A stretch of DNA of 64,000 bases from Allopusillimonas sp048270225 (GTDB lineage Bacteria; Pseudomonadota; Gammaproteobacteria; Burkholderiales; Burkholderiaceae_B), in contig JBLWTG010000007.1 in NCBI GenBank assembly GCA_048270225.1, positions 124,001 to 188,000 on the forward strand, in the 5' to 3' direction. The notes under the pieces are model-generated. The model ran no database searches. It was not told the origin of the DNA and saw only the letters and a list, made by a program, of their open reading frames with translations. The stretch's first letter is position 1; each line of letters opens with the position of its first letter. Below, piece by piece: positions 18,108 through 25,903 of this stretch. Made by a program: the position numbers and the translations under genes.

Positions 18108-18559
18108 ACTTAAAGCTCAGACAGGCATCCCGCTACGCCCACTCTTGCGGCATGTTCACAAGCTTCGAAAATATCAGGCCATGCTCTCTGGACAAGTTCA
18201 GCGTATGTACACACACGTGGCTGCGAATCACACCGTATTCCCAACCGCACAGGAAGCTGATAGTATTTATCCCTATTCACCTACCCGTTTCAGGGAATTC
18301 CTGATGGCTTCGCTTCTGCACACCCACCCACAACTTACTGCCGCGCTTAACGCGGCGGCTGGCGTGCGTGCCGCGAATCCTCCCCCCACATCATCTGTCG
18401 CACCGCCCCTGGCTGGTATTGCAGTGGCTGGCGTTCACCCGCCGCACGCCACCATCGCAGGCTGAACCAGCCCGCTTTCACGGCCCCTTCCCGCACATTC
18501 AGCATTCATCGGCACAATGCCGCACATGGATGACGGGGGCCTGTTCGTTCACTCGACAG

Positions 18560-19435
18560 ATGAGTACATTCATGACACCCACTACATGCAAGTCCTTCGC
18601 GACCATGTGCACCTTTGTGCTGCTTTGGGGCAGCGCAGCCATCTTCACCCGCTGGGCACTCGACCACAGCTCCGTCTTCGCGGTGCTGGTCTTACGTTTC
18701 GGCCTGGCGCTCGGCGCCCTGCTTGTAATCGGCCTGCGCACCCGCCGCTGGCTGCCGCTGCCTGGCACGCGCCGGCAGGTTGCCGGCACAGGCCTGCTGC
18801 TGATCGGCAGCTACTCGGTATGCTACTTCCAGGCGATCGCGCACGGCATCACACCCGGCCTGCTTGCAACATTGCTGGGCACACAGCCTATCCTCACATT
18901 GCTATTGACCGAGCGGCGCTTTTCATCGCGACGCCTGCTAGGTCTGTTGCTATCCCTGGGGGGCCTGGTACTAGTCGTGTATCAAAGCCTGATCGTGACC
19001 AGACTATCCGGACCCGGCATGGGTTTCGCTCTCGGCGCGTTGCTGTGCATCACCGTGGGCGCCTTACAGCAAAAACGCATCCAGCAGCCACCCGAGCAGG
19101 TGCTGCCGCTTCAGTATCTGATGACCTTACTGTTGTGCCTGGTCTTCGTACCCTTCCAGCCCTTTCACTTCGAACTAGACACGGGATTCGTTGTTCCTTT
19201 GCTGTGGCTGGGCCTGGTGGTTTCTGTCGGCGCACAACTATTACTGTATCGCCTGATCCGAGGCGGCAATCTGGTCAACGTCACCAGCCTGTTCTATCTG
19301 GTGCCGGTGGTCACGGTGATACTGGACTATTTACTGCTGGACAATGCCCTGCCCGCGCTGTCGGTGGCTGGCATGGTTGCGATTCTGGCTGGGCTGGCGC
19401 TGGTGTTTCGACAAAGAGCTAAGCAGGCTGCTTAA
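18560..19435 (+). CDS. EamA/DMT-family inner-membrane transporter
   Basis: The frame is open further upstream, but the family N-terminus begins near the ATG at 18560 (a second ATG is at 18572), giving 291 residues. Ten hydrophobic segments form two EamA repeats; the first starts FVLLWGSAAIFTRWALDHSS and carries the usual W-G-S motif, and the second begins near residue 150. DMT carriers mostly export amino acids or metabolites. It is monocistronic and divergent from the ABC/PutA operon; its stop codon lies inside an 18-bp palindrome that may end transcription. Substrate unknown. Confidence 0.85.
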   Translation: MSTFMTPTTCKSFATMCTFVLLWGSAAIFTRWALDHSSVFAVLVLRFGLALGALLVIGLRTRRWLPLPGTRRQVAGTGLLLIGSYSVCYFQAIAHGITPGLLATLLGTQPILTLLLTERRFSSRRLLGLLLSLGGLVLVVYQSLIVTRLSGPGMGFALGALLCITVGALQQKRIQQPPEQVLPLQYLMTLLLCLVFVPFQPFHFELDTGFVVPLLWLGLVVSVGAQLLLYRLIRGGNLVNVTSLFYLVPVVTVILDYLLLDNALPALSVAGMVAILAGLALVFRQRAKQAA

Positions 19436-19442
19436 GCAGCCT
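19425..19442 (+). terminator. Possible terminator hairpin at the end of the EamA gene
   Basis: A perfect 18-bp palindrome (half AGGCTGCTT) spans the stop codon and is followed by only TTTG. As RNA it gives a seven-pair stem with a TTAA loop. The short U-run makes it a weak intrinsic terminator at best. Confidence 0.35.
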
Positions 19443-19705
19443 TTGCCGGACCAGACGCCATGGCAGCATCGCTCACCCTGCGGCTTCAACGCATTCGGCC
19501 GCAGGGCGATTCATTGAGCCCAAGACAGGAGACAAGGTGAATCCCTGTCCCATTTGCTTGCAACTTTACTTCAGCCGGTTTCATCGTACGCCGCAGCACT
19601 CACCCTTCTGTTTCGCACGGTTTCAGGGCCCCGCTCAACAGGCAAATGCAACACTAAGATAAGGACATCCACTAACCAGCTGCCTTCGCAGCATGGGAGC
19701 CGAAT

Positions 19706-20140
19706 ATGTTCTTTACCTTCTTCAACCGGAGATCCGTCGCGCGCCTTGCAAGCCGCTCCATGCTGGCTCGCGCCGCCGTCGCCATCGGTCTGGCGCTAAC
19801 CATGTCTGCCTGTGCCTACGACGCCCCCTACTACAACTCATATGGCGGATACAGCGGTTATCAACGCGACTATTACGGTCGCACTGATCACTATCATCGC
19901 AGTTATCACCGCAGTCGCCCGGACTGGAGGGCGCGGACCCACTATCGTGACGCGCGGCGGCATCGGCATATCGAGCGCCCTCATCACAGATATCAGGCAT
20001 GGGGAAACCGATATTCACCGCAACGCTCGCATCGTTCGCAAGCACACAGACACTCGGATCATCGGGAGCAGCATGGACGCGACACGAAGCATCGCGGACA
20101 TTCCTCAAGGGATTCGCATGGGGCGAGGGGGCATCGCTGA
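19706..20140 (+). CDS. Small His/Arg/Tyr-rich lipoprotein of unknown function
   Basis: 144 residues, with GGGAG seven bases upstream of the ATG. The N-terminus is a lipoprotein signal (positively charged MFFTFFNRRSVAR, hydrophobic AAVAIGLAL, lipobox TMSAC), so the mature protein begins at Cys36 or so. The rest has extreme composition: Tyr-rich (YNSYGGYSGYQRDYYGR), then His/Arg/Ser repeats to the C-terminus. Such tails may bind metals or polyanions, or be disordered. I do not recognise a family. It converges on the heme-binding protein gene, 10 bp apart. The lipobox and SD argue that it is real despite low complexity. Confidence 0.6.
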   Translation: MFFTFFNRRSVARLASRSMLARAAVAIGLALTMSACAYDAPYYNSYGGYSGYQRDYYGRTDHYHRSYHRSRPDWRARTHYRDARRHRHIERPHHRYQAWGNRYSPQRSHRSQAHRHSDHREQHGRDTKHRGHSSRDSHGARGHR

Positions 20141-20150
20141 TCGCGATACC

Positions 20151-20633
20151 TTACACCGCCCCAATTGCCTTAAGCCCCGCCGCGGCACAACCCGCATCGA
20201 TATCGCCGGTCGGTGCGCCACCCACGCCGATGCCGCCCACCAATGCCTTGCCGAACTTGATCGGCAGCCCGCCCGCCTGAATGACCATGCGTGAATCCAT
20301 ATCGCGCAGCCCGTCGTTGGCCGGCTTGGAGGCAATGAACTCCGCCAGTCCGGCGGTATCACGCCCCATGGCTGCCGATGTGAATGCCTTGCCCTGAGCG
20401 CTGCCCGCTGTATGAGGGCCCGCGTTATCGGCCTTGAGCAGCACTTTGGTCGAACCATCGCGCGCCACAATCGCGACACTGACGTTGTAACCTTCCGCAG
20501 CGCACGTCTTCAATGCAGCCTGCGCAGCCGTGGTGGCCATCTCCAGCGGCAGATAAGGGGAGGTGGGGAGATCTTGTGAATGGGCGGCCAAAGGCGCAGC
20601 CAGGGTTGCCAGCAGTACAAGTTTTCTGATCAT
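20151..20633 (-). CDS. Secreted heme-binding protein, GlcG/HbpS family (DUF336)
   Basis: The ATG at 20633 with AAGGAAAG upstream gives 160 residues; a Sec signal (MIRKLVLLATLAAPLAAHS) precedes the GlcG/HbpS domain, recognised by SVAIVARDGSTKVLLKADNAG, the KAFTSAAMGRDT helix and the IKFGKALVGGIGVGG end. Streptomyces HbpS binds heme and modulates a neighbouring sensor kinase; other members bind small acids. Here it is transcribed in the same direction as, and directly downstream of, a response regulator/sensor kinase pair, separated by 103 bp containing a perfect 22-bp palindrome. A role as an extracytoplasmic accessory sensor is plausible but unproven. Confidence 0.85.
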   Translation of the reverse strand: MIRKLVLLATLAAPLAAHSQDLPTSPYLPLEMATTAAQAALKTCAAEGYNVSVAIVARDGSTKVLLKADNAGPHTAGSAQGKAFTSAAMGRDTAGLAEFIASKPANDGLRDMDSRMVIQAGGLPIKFGKALVGGIGVGGAPTGDIDAGCAAAGLKAIGAV

Positions 20634-20708
20634 TGTCTTTCCTTTCAAAGTGAACAATGAAAGGTTAATGTCCCTGCCTGGTGATGTATATTCGTAGCGC
20701 GGGCGCTG

Positions 20709-20730
20709 GACTCCGTAGTACTACGGAGTC
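20709..20730. promoter_or_regulatory. Perfect 22-bp palindrome upstream of the HbpS-like gene
   Basis: GACTCCGTAGT is followed immediately by its exact reverse complement; weaker GGCGC/GCGCC arms extend the dyad outward. It lies 76 bp upstream of the HbpS-like start and 7 bp after the response-regulator stop. There is no T-run, so a terminator is unlikely. Such a dyad suits a dimeric LuxR/FixJ-type regulator like the one encoded next door. Confidence 0.55.
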
Positions 20731-20736
20731 GCGCCG

Positions 20737-21345
20737 CTATAGCGTATCGCGTCCCTCAAGCCAGATGCGCGTCAGCTCCGCCTGCGATGTCGTGCCCAGT
20801 TTCCCCCCCAGAGAGGCGCGATGGCTGTCGACCGTACGTACCGACAGATCCAGCCCGTCAGCAATCTGGCGACTGGTATAACCATGGGCCACCTGGTCCA
20901 GTATTTCGCGTTCGCGCGGCGTCAGCGTTGCCAACAGCGCCTGCGTTTCAGCCTGCTCTGCCCGCTGGCGCATGCTTTGCTCCAACAATTGCTGTCCACG
21001 CTGTATGGCGTCGATCAGATCCTGCTCATCCACCGGCTTGGAAAGGAAATCGATGGCGCCATTACGAAAGGCACGCCGACACGCTTCGATGTCTCCATGA
21101 CCCGACATGACAATAGTGGGCCAGTGTATGCCCCGCTCTGAAAGCCGCTCCTGGAGCTTCAGGCCAGAAATGACCGGCATGCGAATATCCAGAATCAGGC
21201 AGCCAGGCTCGAGTTTTCCGACATGACTGAGAAAGGCCTGCGGATCCGCAAACCCGGTCGCCTGGATATTGACGGTGGACAACAACAGGCAAAGCGCGCT
21301 GCGCACCGCTTCGTCGTCATCTATCAAGTACACCGGATAGCTCAT
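20737..21345 (-). CDS. FixJ/NarL-type response regulator
   Basis: 202 residues. The receiver domain (1-120) has the acidic pair DDDE at 9-12, phospho-acceptor Asp53 (LILDIRMP), the switch residue in IVMSGHG and Lys in LSKPVD. A LuxR-type helix-turn-helix follows at about 138-200 (LTPREREILDQVAHGYTSRQIAD, SVRTVDSHRA). It overlaps the kinase gene by 4 bp (ATGA type), so the two are translationally coupled and form one two-component system. Confidence 0.93.
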   Translation of the reverse strand: MSYPVYLIDDDEAVRSALCLLLSTVNIQATGFADPQAFLSHVGKLEPGCLILDIRMPVISGLKLQERLSERGIHWPTIVMSGHGDIEACRRAFRNGAIDFLSKPVDEQDLIDAIQRGQQLLEQSMRQRAEQAETQALLATLTPREREILDQVAHGYTSRQIADGLDLSVRTVDSHRASLGGKLGTTSQAELTRIWLEGRDTL

Positions 21346-22877
21346 TGCCCGGCTCCCGCAGCCCGAATGGCGCGCGGCAGGCTGACCCTGAAAGTCGTAC
21401 CGCTGCGGGTATCGACCCAGGCAATGTCGCCGCCGGCCCGCTCCACCAGGCGCTGGCTCAATGCGAGTCCCAGGCCCATGCCTCCCTCACGCTCGGTGGC
21501 AAAAGGAGTAAACAGATGAGGGCGCAGCGCATTGGAAACGCCCGGACCATTGTCCATGACTTCCAGCACAACCCCAGAGGCTTGTTCTGTTAGATCGACG
21601 ACAACCCGCCCTTCACCGTGATGGCCATCGAGCGCTTCGATTGCATTGCGTACAAGATTGAACACGACCTGCTCCATTTCAACCGGATCTGCGTTAACCA
21701 GCACAGCCTGCGGCGGAACGTTAAACTCCAGCGCTACCTCCGATGATGCTGCCTGCGGCGTGAGCAGCGCCTGCACGTTGTTCAACGCGCCACGCAAATC
21801 AAAGACCTCGCTGCTTGCGCGCTGCGGACGCGCCCAGTTCCGGAAGCGCGCCAAAATAGCCGACGCACGTTGAGCCTGGGTAACCGTGTCCTTAAGCACC
21901 GTGCCCAGCACGGCATTATCGCCTTTGCCCATCATCCTCAGGCCAGCCTGGGTTTGCGCCAGAATTGCCGTCAGCGGCTGTGTGAGCTCATGCGTCAGGC
22001 CACTGGCCATTTCACCCAGGGCATTCACACGCGACGCATGTGCTAAACGAGACTCTATGGCGCTCAACCTGGCCTGCTCTTGTGCAACCAGTACACGGGC
22101 GCGTTCTCGCCAGACCGCCAGCAATGCAAAGTACACCATGCTTATCGACAGCAGAATCAATGCCAGGCGCCATGGCGGCAACAGATCAGCCAGATCGATA
22201 CTGATGCCTGTTTTAAGGACAAGAGGCTGCGAAACGCTGCCCAGCGCTCTGGAATACTGCGGAACAGACGGCAGGCGATGGAGACGGTACACTTGCTGCC
22301 CATCGGGCAAAAACAGGCCCAAGCCCACATTCTGCCTCGACCAGTAGCGCCCCGCTTGCCCGAGCAAACCGCCCGCATCGATCGCAAGCATCAAGCCATA
22401 GCGGGCATCAGCCGTATTAGGACTGCGCTTGATCATCAGATAATGATCAGGGTGATCGGCAACAGACAGCAGAGCAATCTTCCCTTCTGACGCATTGGCT
22501 GCGGAACGGATGATGTCTTCCAGATCCGGCGAGAGCGCACGCGTGCCCACCACGCCCTGTGATTGCCTGAGCGGAACAAGCTGTATTTCGTCAATACGGG
22601 GGTAAAAATGCGTGATGGTCTGGGCAACCTCCAGGAAAAGGCTGCGTTCATGCGCCTCGGTTGCCACGACGATGGCCGACAAGGCGGTCAGATGTGCATC
22701 ATGCTGTCCCGCACGCTGAGACGCAAGCTTGTGCAACTGCGCACTTTCCTGCTCCAGCTCACCAACCAACGCCCGATACTGCCAGGCGGCAAGCGCCGCC
22801 GCCCCGGCGCACAAGAGCAGGCCCCAGACAAAAATCTGGAATGTCAGGCTTCTCAGGAGTAAATGGCTGCGGGGCAT
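21342..22877 (-). CDS. Membrane sensor histidine kinase with large periplasmic domain
   Basis: 511 residues. Transmembrane helices at about 12-33 and 237-256 flank a roughly 200-residue periplasmic sensor region. The dimerisation helix holds His296 in GLTHELTQPL, the ATPase domain has N-box NLVRNAIEAL, G1 DNGPGV and G2 GGMGLGLALS. The architecture resembles FixL/DctB-like kinases with a double-Cache-type sensor, but I cannot assign the sensor fold with confidence. It phosphorylates the regulator encoded immediately downstream. The HbpS-like protein would meet the same periplasmic compartment. Confidence 0.92.
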   Translation of the reverse strand: MPRSHLLLRSLTFQIFVWGLLLCAGAAALAAWQYRALVGELEQESAQLHKLASQRAGQHDAHLTALSAIVVATEAHERSLFLEVAQTITHFYPRIDEIQLVPLRQSQGVVGTRALSPDLEDIIRSAANASEGKIALLSVADHPDHYLMIKRSPNTADARYGLMLAIDAGGLLGQAGRYWSRQNVGLGLFLPDGQQVYRLHRLPSVPQYSRALGSVSQPLVLKTGISIDLADLLPPWRLALILLSISMVYFALLAVWRERARVLVAQEQARLSAIESRLAHASRVNALGEMASGLTHELTQPLTAILAQTQAGLRMMGKGDNAVLGTVLKDTVTQAQRASAILARFRNWARPQRASSEVFDLRGALNNVQALLTPQAASSEVALEFNVPPQAVLVNADPVEMEQVVFNLVRNAIEALDGHHGEGRVVVDLTEQASGVVLEVMDNGPGVSNALRPHLFTPFATEREGGMGLGLALSQRLVERAGGDIAWVDTRSGTTFRVSLPRAIRAAGAGQ

Positions 22878-22950
22878 GATGAAGGCATTATCGCAAACCC
22901 GGTGAGGCAGCGCGAATGGGGGGTGGGCGGGCAGCCATGTTTTTGCCCTT

Positions 22951-22962
22951 ATAGGGCCCTAT
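22951..22962. promoter_or_regulatory. Perfect 12-bp palindrome upstream of the sensor kinase
   Basis: ATAGGGCCCTAT lies 74 bp upstream of the kinase start codon in an intergenic stretch of 124 bp. It could be an operator for the kinase/regulator operon. It has no T-run and differs from the 22-bp palindrome at 20709. Confidence 0.35.
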
Positions 22963-23001
22963 TGCGACCCCCTAATCCCCAACCCGTGAGAGCAGCCAGA
23001 T

Positions 23002-23997
23002 CTAATCCATTTTTATTCCCGCCTGCCTGGCAACTTTGCCCCATTTCTCATACTCGGAATGGAAAAATTCGTTAAATTCCTGGGGCGTTCCACCTTTGAT
23101 TTCCATACCTTGGGCAACTATGGTTTCTTTGAACTTTGGGTCAGCCAGGACTATATCCAGTGCATCAGAAAGTTTCTGGATGATTTTGTCGTCGGTTTTT
23201 GCTGGCGCCAATAGTCCAAACCATGTTTGCGCATCGAATCCCTTGACGCCTGCTTCCGCGATGGTAGGAACATCGGGTATGAGCGTGGAGCGAGTGGACG
23301 ACGTTACAGCTATCGGAAATACTCTGCCAGATTTTACTTGTGGAAGCGCCGTAACCAACACATCAAACATCATATCTATCTGCCCTCCCACCAGGTCAGT
23401 CAACGCCGGCGCGCTGCCTTTGTATGGAATGTGGGTAATATCCACGTGCGCCAATGATTTAAACAACTCTCCTGCCAAGTGAGCGGCACTGCCAACTCCG
23501 AATGAGCCGTATGTCAGTTCCTTGGGCTTCTCCTGAGCAAGTTTGATGAGAGACCTCAAGTCGTACCCCTTTAGCCTTGGGTTCACGATCAATAGTAACG
23601 GTGCGGCGGCTACTAGCTTGACGGGCTTAAATGCATTGATGGGATCATAGGATAGCTTCGAATAACTATGTGGGGTTACCGTTAAGGGCCCCGCCGCACT
23701 GAACAACAGCGTATATCCGTTTGCTGCTGCATCCGCGACCTGCCCATGGGCAATCTGCCCTCCTGCGCCTGGACGGTTAACAACAATGAACGTCTGACCG
23801 AGCTGCTCTGTCAATCCTTTGGCTACAAGCCGTGCCGTTGAGTCAGTTGATCCTCCTACCGAATAGAGGACAATTATCTCGACCGGCTTGTCAGGATAGG
23901 TATGGGTTCCAGCGGCATGAGATGCCGCCGCGATCACTATGCTGGAAATCAAAAAACCGAGCTTCACAAACTTCAACTCAGAGAGAAATGCAGGCAT
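23002..23997 (-). CDS. Bug/TctC-family periplasmic binding protein (orphan)
   Basis: 331 residues with a signal peptide (hydrophobic LGFLISSIVIAAASHA) and the Bug hallmarks: YPDKPVEIIVLYSVGGSTDSTARL at the mature start, VVNRPGAGGQIA, and HIPYKGSAPALTDLVGGQIDMMFD. These proteins bind carboxylates or amides for tripartite tricarboxylate transporters, but no TctA/TctB genes are nearby, as is common in Bordetella relatives. It is the last gene of the CoA-transferase/MaoC/alcohol-dehydrogenase cluster, 55 bp after the dehydrogenase, and probably supplies or senses the substrate of that pathway. Confidence 0.9.
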   Translation of the reverse strand: MPAFLSELKFVKLGFLISSIVIAAASHAAGTHTYPDKPVEIIVLYSVGGSTDSTARLVAKGLTEQLGQTFIVVNRPGAGGQIAHGQVADAAANGYTLLFSAAGPLTVTPHSYSKLSYDPINAFKPVKLVAAAPLLLIVNPRLKGYDLRSLIKLAQEKPKELTYGSFGVGSAAHLAGELFKSLAHVDITHIPYKGSAPALTDLVGGQIDMMFDVLVTALPQVKSGRVFPIAVTSSTRSTLIPDVPTIAEAGVKGFDAQTWFGLLAPAKTDDKIIQKLSDALDIVLADPKFKETIVAQGMEIKGGTPQEFNEFFHSEYEKWGKVARQAGIKMD

Positions 23998-24052
23998 AAC
24001 TTACTCCTTTGATGAGCGGAACACGCTGGTAGTTTTTCTTGTTTTACGCTTA

Positions 24053-25102
24053 TTAAAAATGACCAGAAAACACCGCCTCCATTAGCCGTGCGGCATTGGG
24101 TCGATCAAGTACCGCCGGGTTGAATTTCAGGTGATGTGCGTTCATCAATGAATCAACAAGCGGCTCAATCCGATCTGATTCGACACCAAGGCTCAGCAGA
24201 CTATCGGGAAGGGCCATTTGCGCAACAAGCTGTTGTGACAGATCGACAATGTCGTCAACCTGAAAGGCTCGTTCTACAGCCCGAATTGCCTGAGGCGCAA
24301 TATCGCGATTGATCTTCAGCGTTTTAGGCAGCGCAACGGCATTGATCACGCCATGGGTGAGCCCCGTTGCACCACCAACAACGTGGCACACAGCATGGTG
24401 CAAGCCTAGGCCGCAACTATTAATGGAGAATCCCGCCAAACTTGCGGCTTCAAAGAGTTTCAAGCCCATTCCGGCAGTCGTTGCTCCTTGAGCCGAAGCC
24501 CGCAACAAGTCTGGCCATATGCGCCCACCCTGAGCAGCGGCTGCCTTACCAAACCAGTTAGCCTTTACACTGTAGAAAGCCTCAATGCAGTGTGCCCATG
24601 AGTTAATACCGCTGGCAGCCAGCTCGTACTGAGGAAGGGATATAAGCAGCTCCGGATCATAAATTACTTTCCTGGCCAGATACTTCAAACCTCCCTTTCC
24701 CTCTTTCGTTCCAGAGTCGGTGCGAATCCCATATACGTTGGTCATCTCACCGCCACCCAAAGACGTGGGGATAGCGATAAAATCGGCAGACACCGTGTCC
24801 AGTATCCCTTTCACCAGGTCGATGGCACTTCCGCTTCCAATGCCAATCATTACGTCCGGCTTGAAACCCTTAGCCAAGGCTGTAGCTTCCACCAAGACCG
24901 ACTCTGGGCTGTGAGGCTGAGAGCCCGCATATACAGACACACTCGCATGTGGAAAGAGCGCATTCCAGTCTGCAAGACTGGCACTACGCGAGGAACCGAC
25001 AATCAGAACTCGCTTGGCGTCTGTATCTTGCAGGGCGCGCTGAAAATTGCCCTGTATGACCAACTGGGGAGGAAAGTGCATTTTGATGACTGGCGCACTC
25101 AT
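24053..25102 (-). CDS. Iron-containing alcohol dehydrogenase, maleylacetate-reductase-like
   Basis: 349 residues with the group III dehydrogenase nucleotide segment (GIGSGSAIDLVKG) and metal-site histidines in GLHHAVCHVVGG and LTHGVINAVALP, an arrangement close to maleylacetate reductases. It would reduce a C=C or C=O bond, or oxidise an alcohol, with NAD(P)H. The start overlaps the MaoC stop by one base (TAATG). Context with a CoA-transferase and hydratases suggests a step of a CoA-thioester pathway, not classical chlorocatechol degradation, because no dioxygenase or dienelactone hydrolase is near. Confidence 0.82.
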   Translation of the reverse strand: MSAPVIKMHFPPQLVIQGNFQRALQDTDAKRVLIVGSSRSASLADWNALFPHASVSVYAGSQPHSPESVLVEATALAKGFKPDVMIGIGSGSAIDLVKGILDTVSADFIAIPTSLGGGEMTNVYGIRTDSGTKEGKGGLKYLARKVIYDPELLISLPQYELAASGINSWAHCIEAFYSVKANWFGKAAAAQGGRIWPDLLRASAQGATTAGMGLKLFEAASLAGFSINSCGLGLHHAVCHVVGGATGLTHGVINAVALPKTLKINRDIAPQAIRAVERAFQVDDIVDLSQQLVAQMALPDSLLSLGVESDRIEPLVDSLMNAHHLKFNPAVLDRPNAARLMEAVFSGHF

Positions 25103-25440
25103 TACTTCACCAACTTTGCGTGCCCAACCATTGTTGGCCCTTCTGCCACTTTCCCTTCAATCTCGCCCTCATCGTCCAGCGTTACAACAAGCTGATCTCC
25201 CGGACAAACAGGTGCGATCCATTTGGTATAGAGCTCACCCTCCGTGTACCAGCGATCCCCATACTTCTTGGCCGCAAGGCCAGCTGCATACCCCATGACA
25301 TTTAGACCATGTGCCAATGTCCCTCTGAAGCCTCGTGACGCAGCCAGCGCTTCGTCATAGTGAATCGTGTCGTTGTCCCCATTGATCTGGCCATACTGGT
25401 CAATAATGGCCTGAGTCATCTCAATTTTTTTCTGTAACAT
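25102..25440 (-). CDS. Short MaoC-like (R)-hydratase subunit with catalytic Asp/His
   Basis: The ATG at 25440 gives 112 residues; an upstream extension overlaps the other MaoC gene and is not family-like. The hot-dog domain carries the hydratase-2 motif NGDNDTIHYD with the expected Asp and His, then FRGTLAHGLNVMG. Such proteins hydrate enoyl-CoA, or dehydrate (R)-3-hydroxyacyl-CoA. It is short, a single hot dog, and lies 10 bp downstream of a second MaoC-like protein without that motif; a heteromer is likely. Confidence 0.8.
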   Translation of the reverse strand: MLQKKIEMTQAIIDQYGQINGDNDTIHYDEALAASRGFRGTLAHGLNVMGYAAGLAAKKYGDRWYTEGELYTKWIAPVCPGDQLVVTLDDEGEIEGKVAEGPTMVGHAKLVK

Positions 25441-25450
25441 TTTGAACTCC

Positions 25451-25903
25451 TTATTGAGGTAAGTGCAGCGTGTGGTGCGCTTCTGCAACGATTGTTCCGT
25501 CCGTCTTCCGAAACTCTGCGGTGAATCTGAGCCACTTACGGCCACGCTTCTCAAATTTTTCAGTCACCTGGCCCGCAGCAACAAGATCGGTGCTTTCATC
25601 AGCAAAGATCGGGCTGCGCCACTTCCACATTTGGTCGTACACAACAATTCCCTGTATTGGTGGATATCGCCGGTACAGAACTGCCAGAAGATAGACCGAC
25701 AGCACATTAGGCGCGCATACCTTGCGACCATTGAATAGATAATATTCAGCGTTCTCCTCCGAAATGGCGGCAAGATACTCGGCGTTGATTTCCGGCGTAA
25801 TTGAAAATGCCATGTCGGGAAGTTCTGCACCTACTTCAAAGGCTTCGTAAGGCGTACCTGGCTGATCTCCTTCGCGCGGTTTAATCTCACTTGGACGTGT
25901 CAT
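25451..25903 (-). CDS. MaoC-like protein lacking the hydratase catalytic motif
   Basis: 150 residues of hot-dog type resembling the N-terminal MaoC/FAS1-dehydratase half (YEAFEVGAELPD, FNGRKVCAPNVLSVYLLAVL, VVYDQMWKWRSPIF). The D-x-x-x-x-H motif of active hydratases is absent. It overlaps the CoA-transferase gene by 4 bp and precedes the catalytic MaoC gene by 10 bp. The usual interpretation is that it forms the substrate-binding half of a two-subunit hydratase, as in mycobacterial HadAB/HadBC or ChsH1-ChsH2 (known precedents). Confidence 0.72.
   Translation of the reverse strand: MTRPSEIKPREGDQPGTPYEAFEVGAELPDMAFSITPEINAEYLAAISEENAEYYLFNGRKVCAPNVLSVYLLAVLYRRYPPIQGIVVYDQMWKWRSPIFADESTDLVAAGQVTEKFEKRGRKWLRFTAEFRKTDGTIVAEAHHTLHLPQ

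Larger units (their letters stand above)
17987..18559. other. Divergent regulatory region between the ABC/PutA operon and the EamA gene
   Basis: 573 bp without a convincing gene. The left third holds the promoter side of the leftward operon, with the elements listed separately. A 121-codon open frame at 18100-18465 on the plus strand has no family resemblance, no good ribosome site and a Pro/Ala-rich tail; I do not call it. Nothing else was recognised between 18110 and 18559. Confidence 0.5.

Noticed and set aside
18100..18465. 121-codon open frame before the EamA gene
   Set aside because: No recognisable family, weak ribosome site and low-complexity tail in a control region.
18517..19422. 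Long open frame overlapping the EamA gene
   Set aside because: It is the +1 frame of a GC-rich membrane-protein gene, with His/Arg-rich nonsense composition.
19812..20294. 160-codon open frame over the lipoprotein and heme-protein genes
   Set aside because: Shadow frame; it runs antisense into the HbpS-like gene and has no family features.
24053..25102. Chloroaromatic pathway, from the maleylacetate-reductase likeness
   Set aside because: No intradiol dioxygenase, cycloisomerase or dienelactone hydrolase is near; neighbours are CoA-thioester enzymes.
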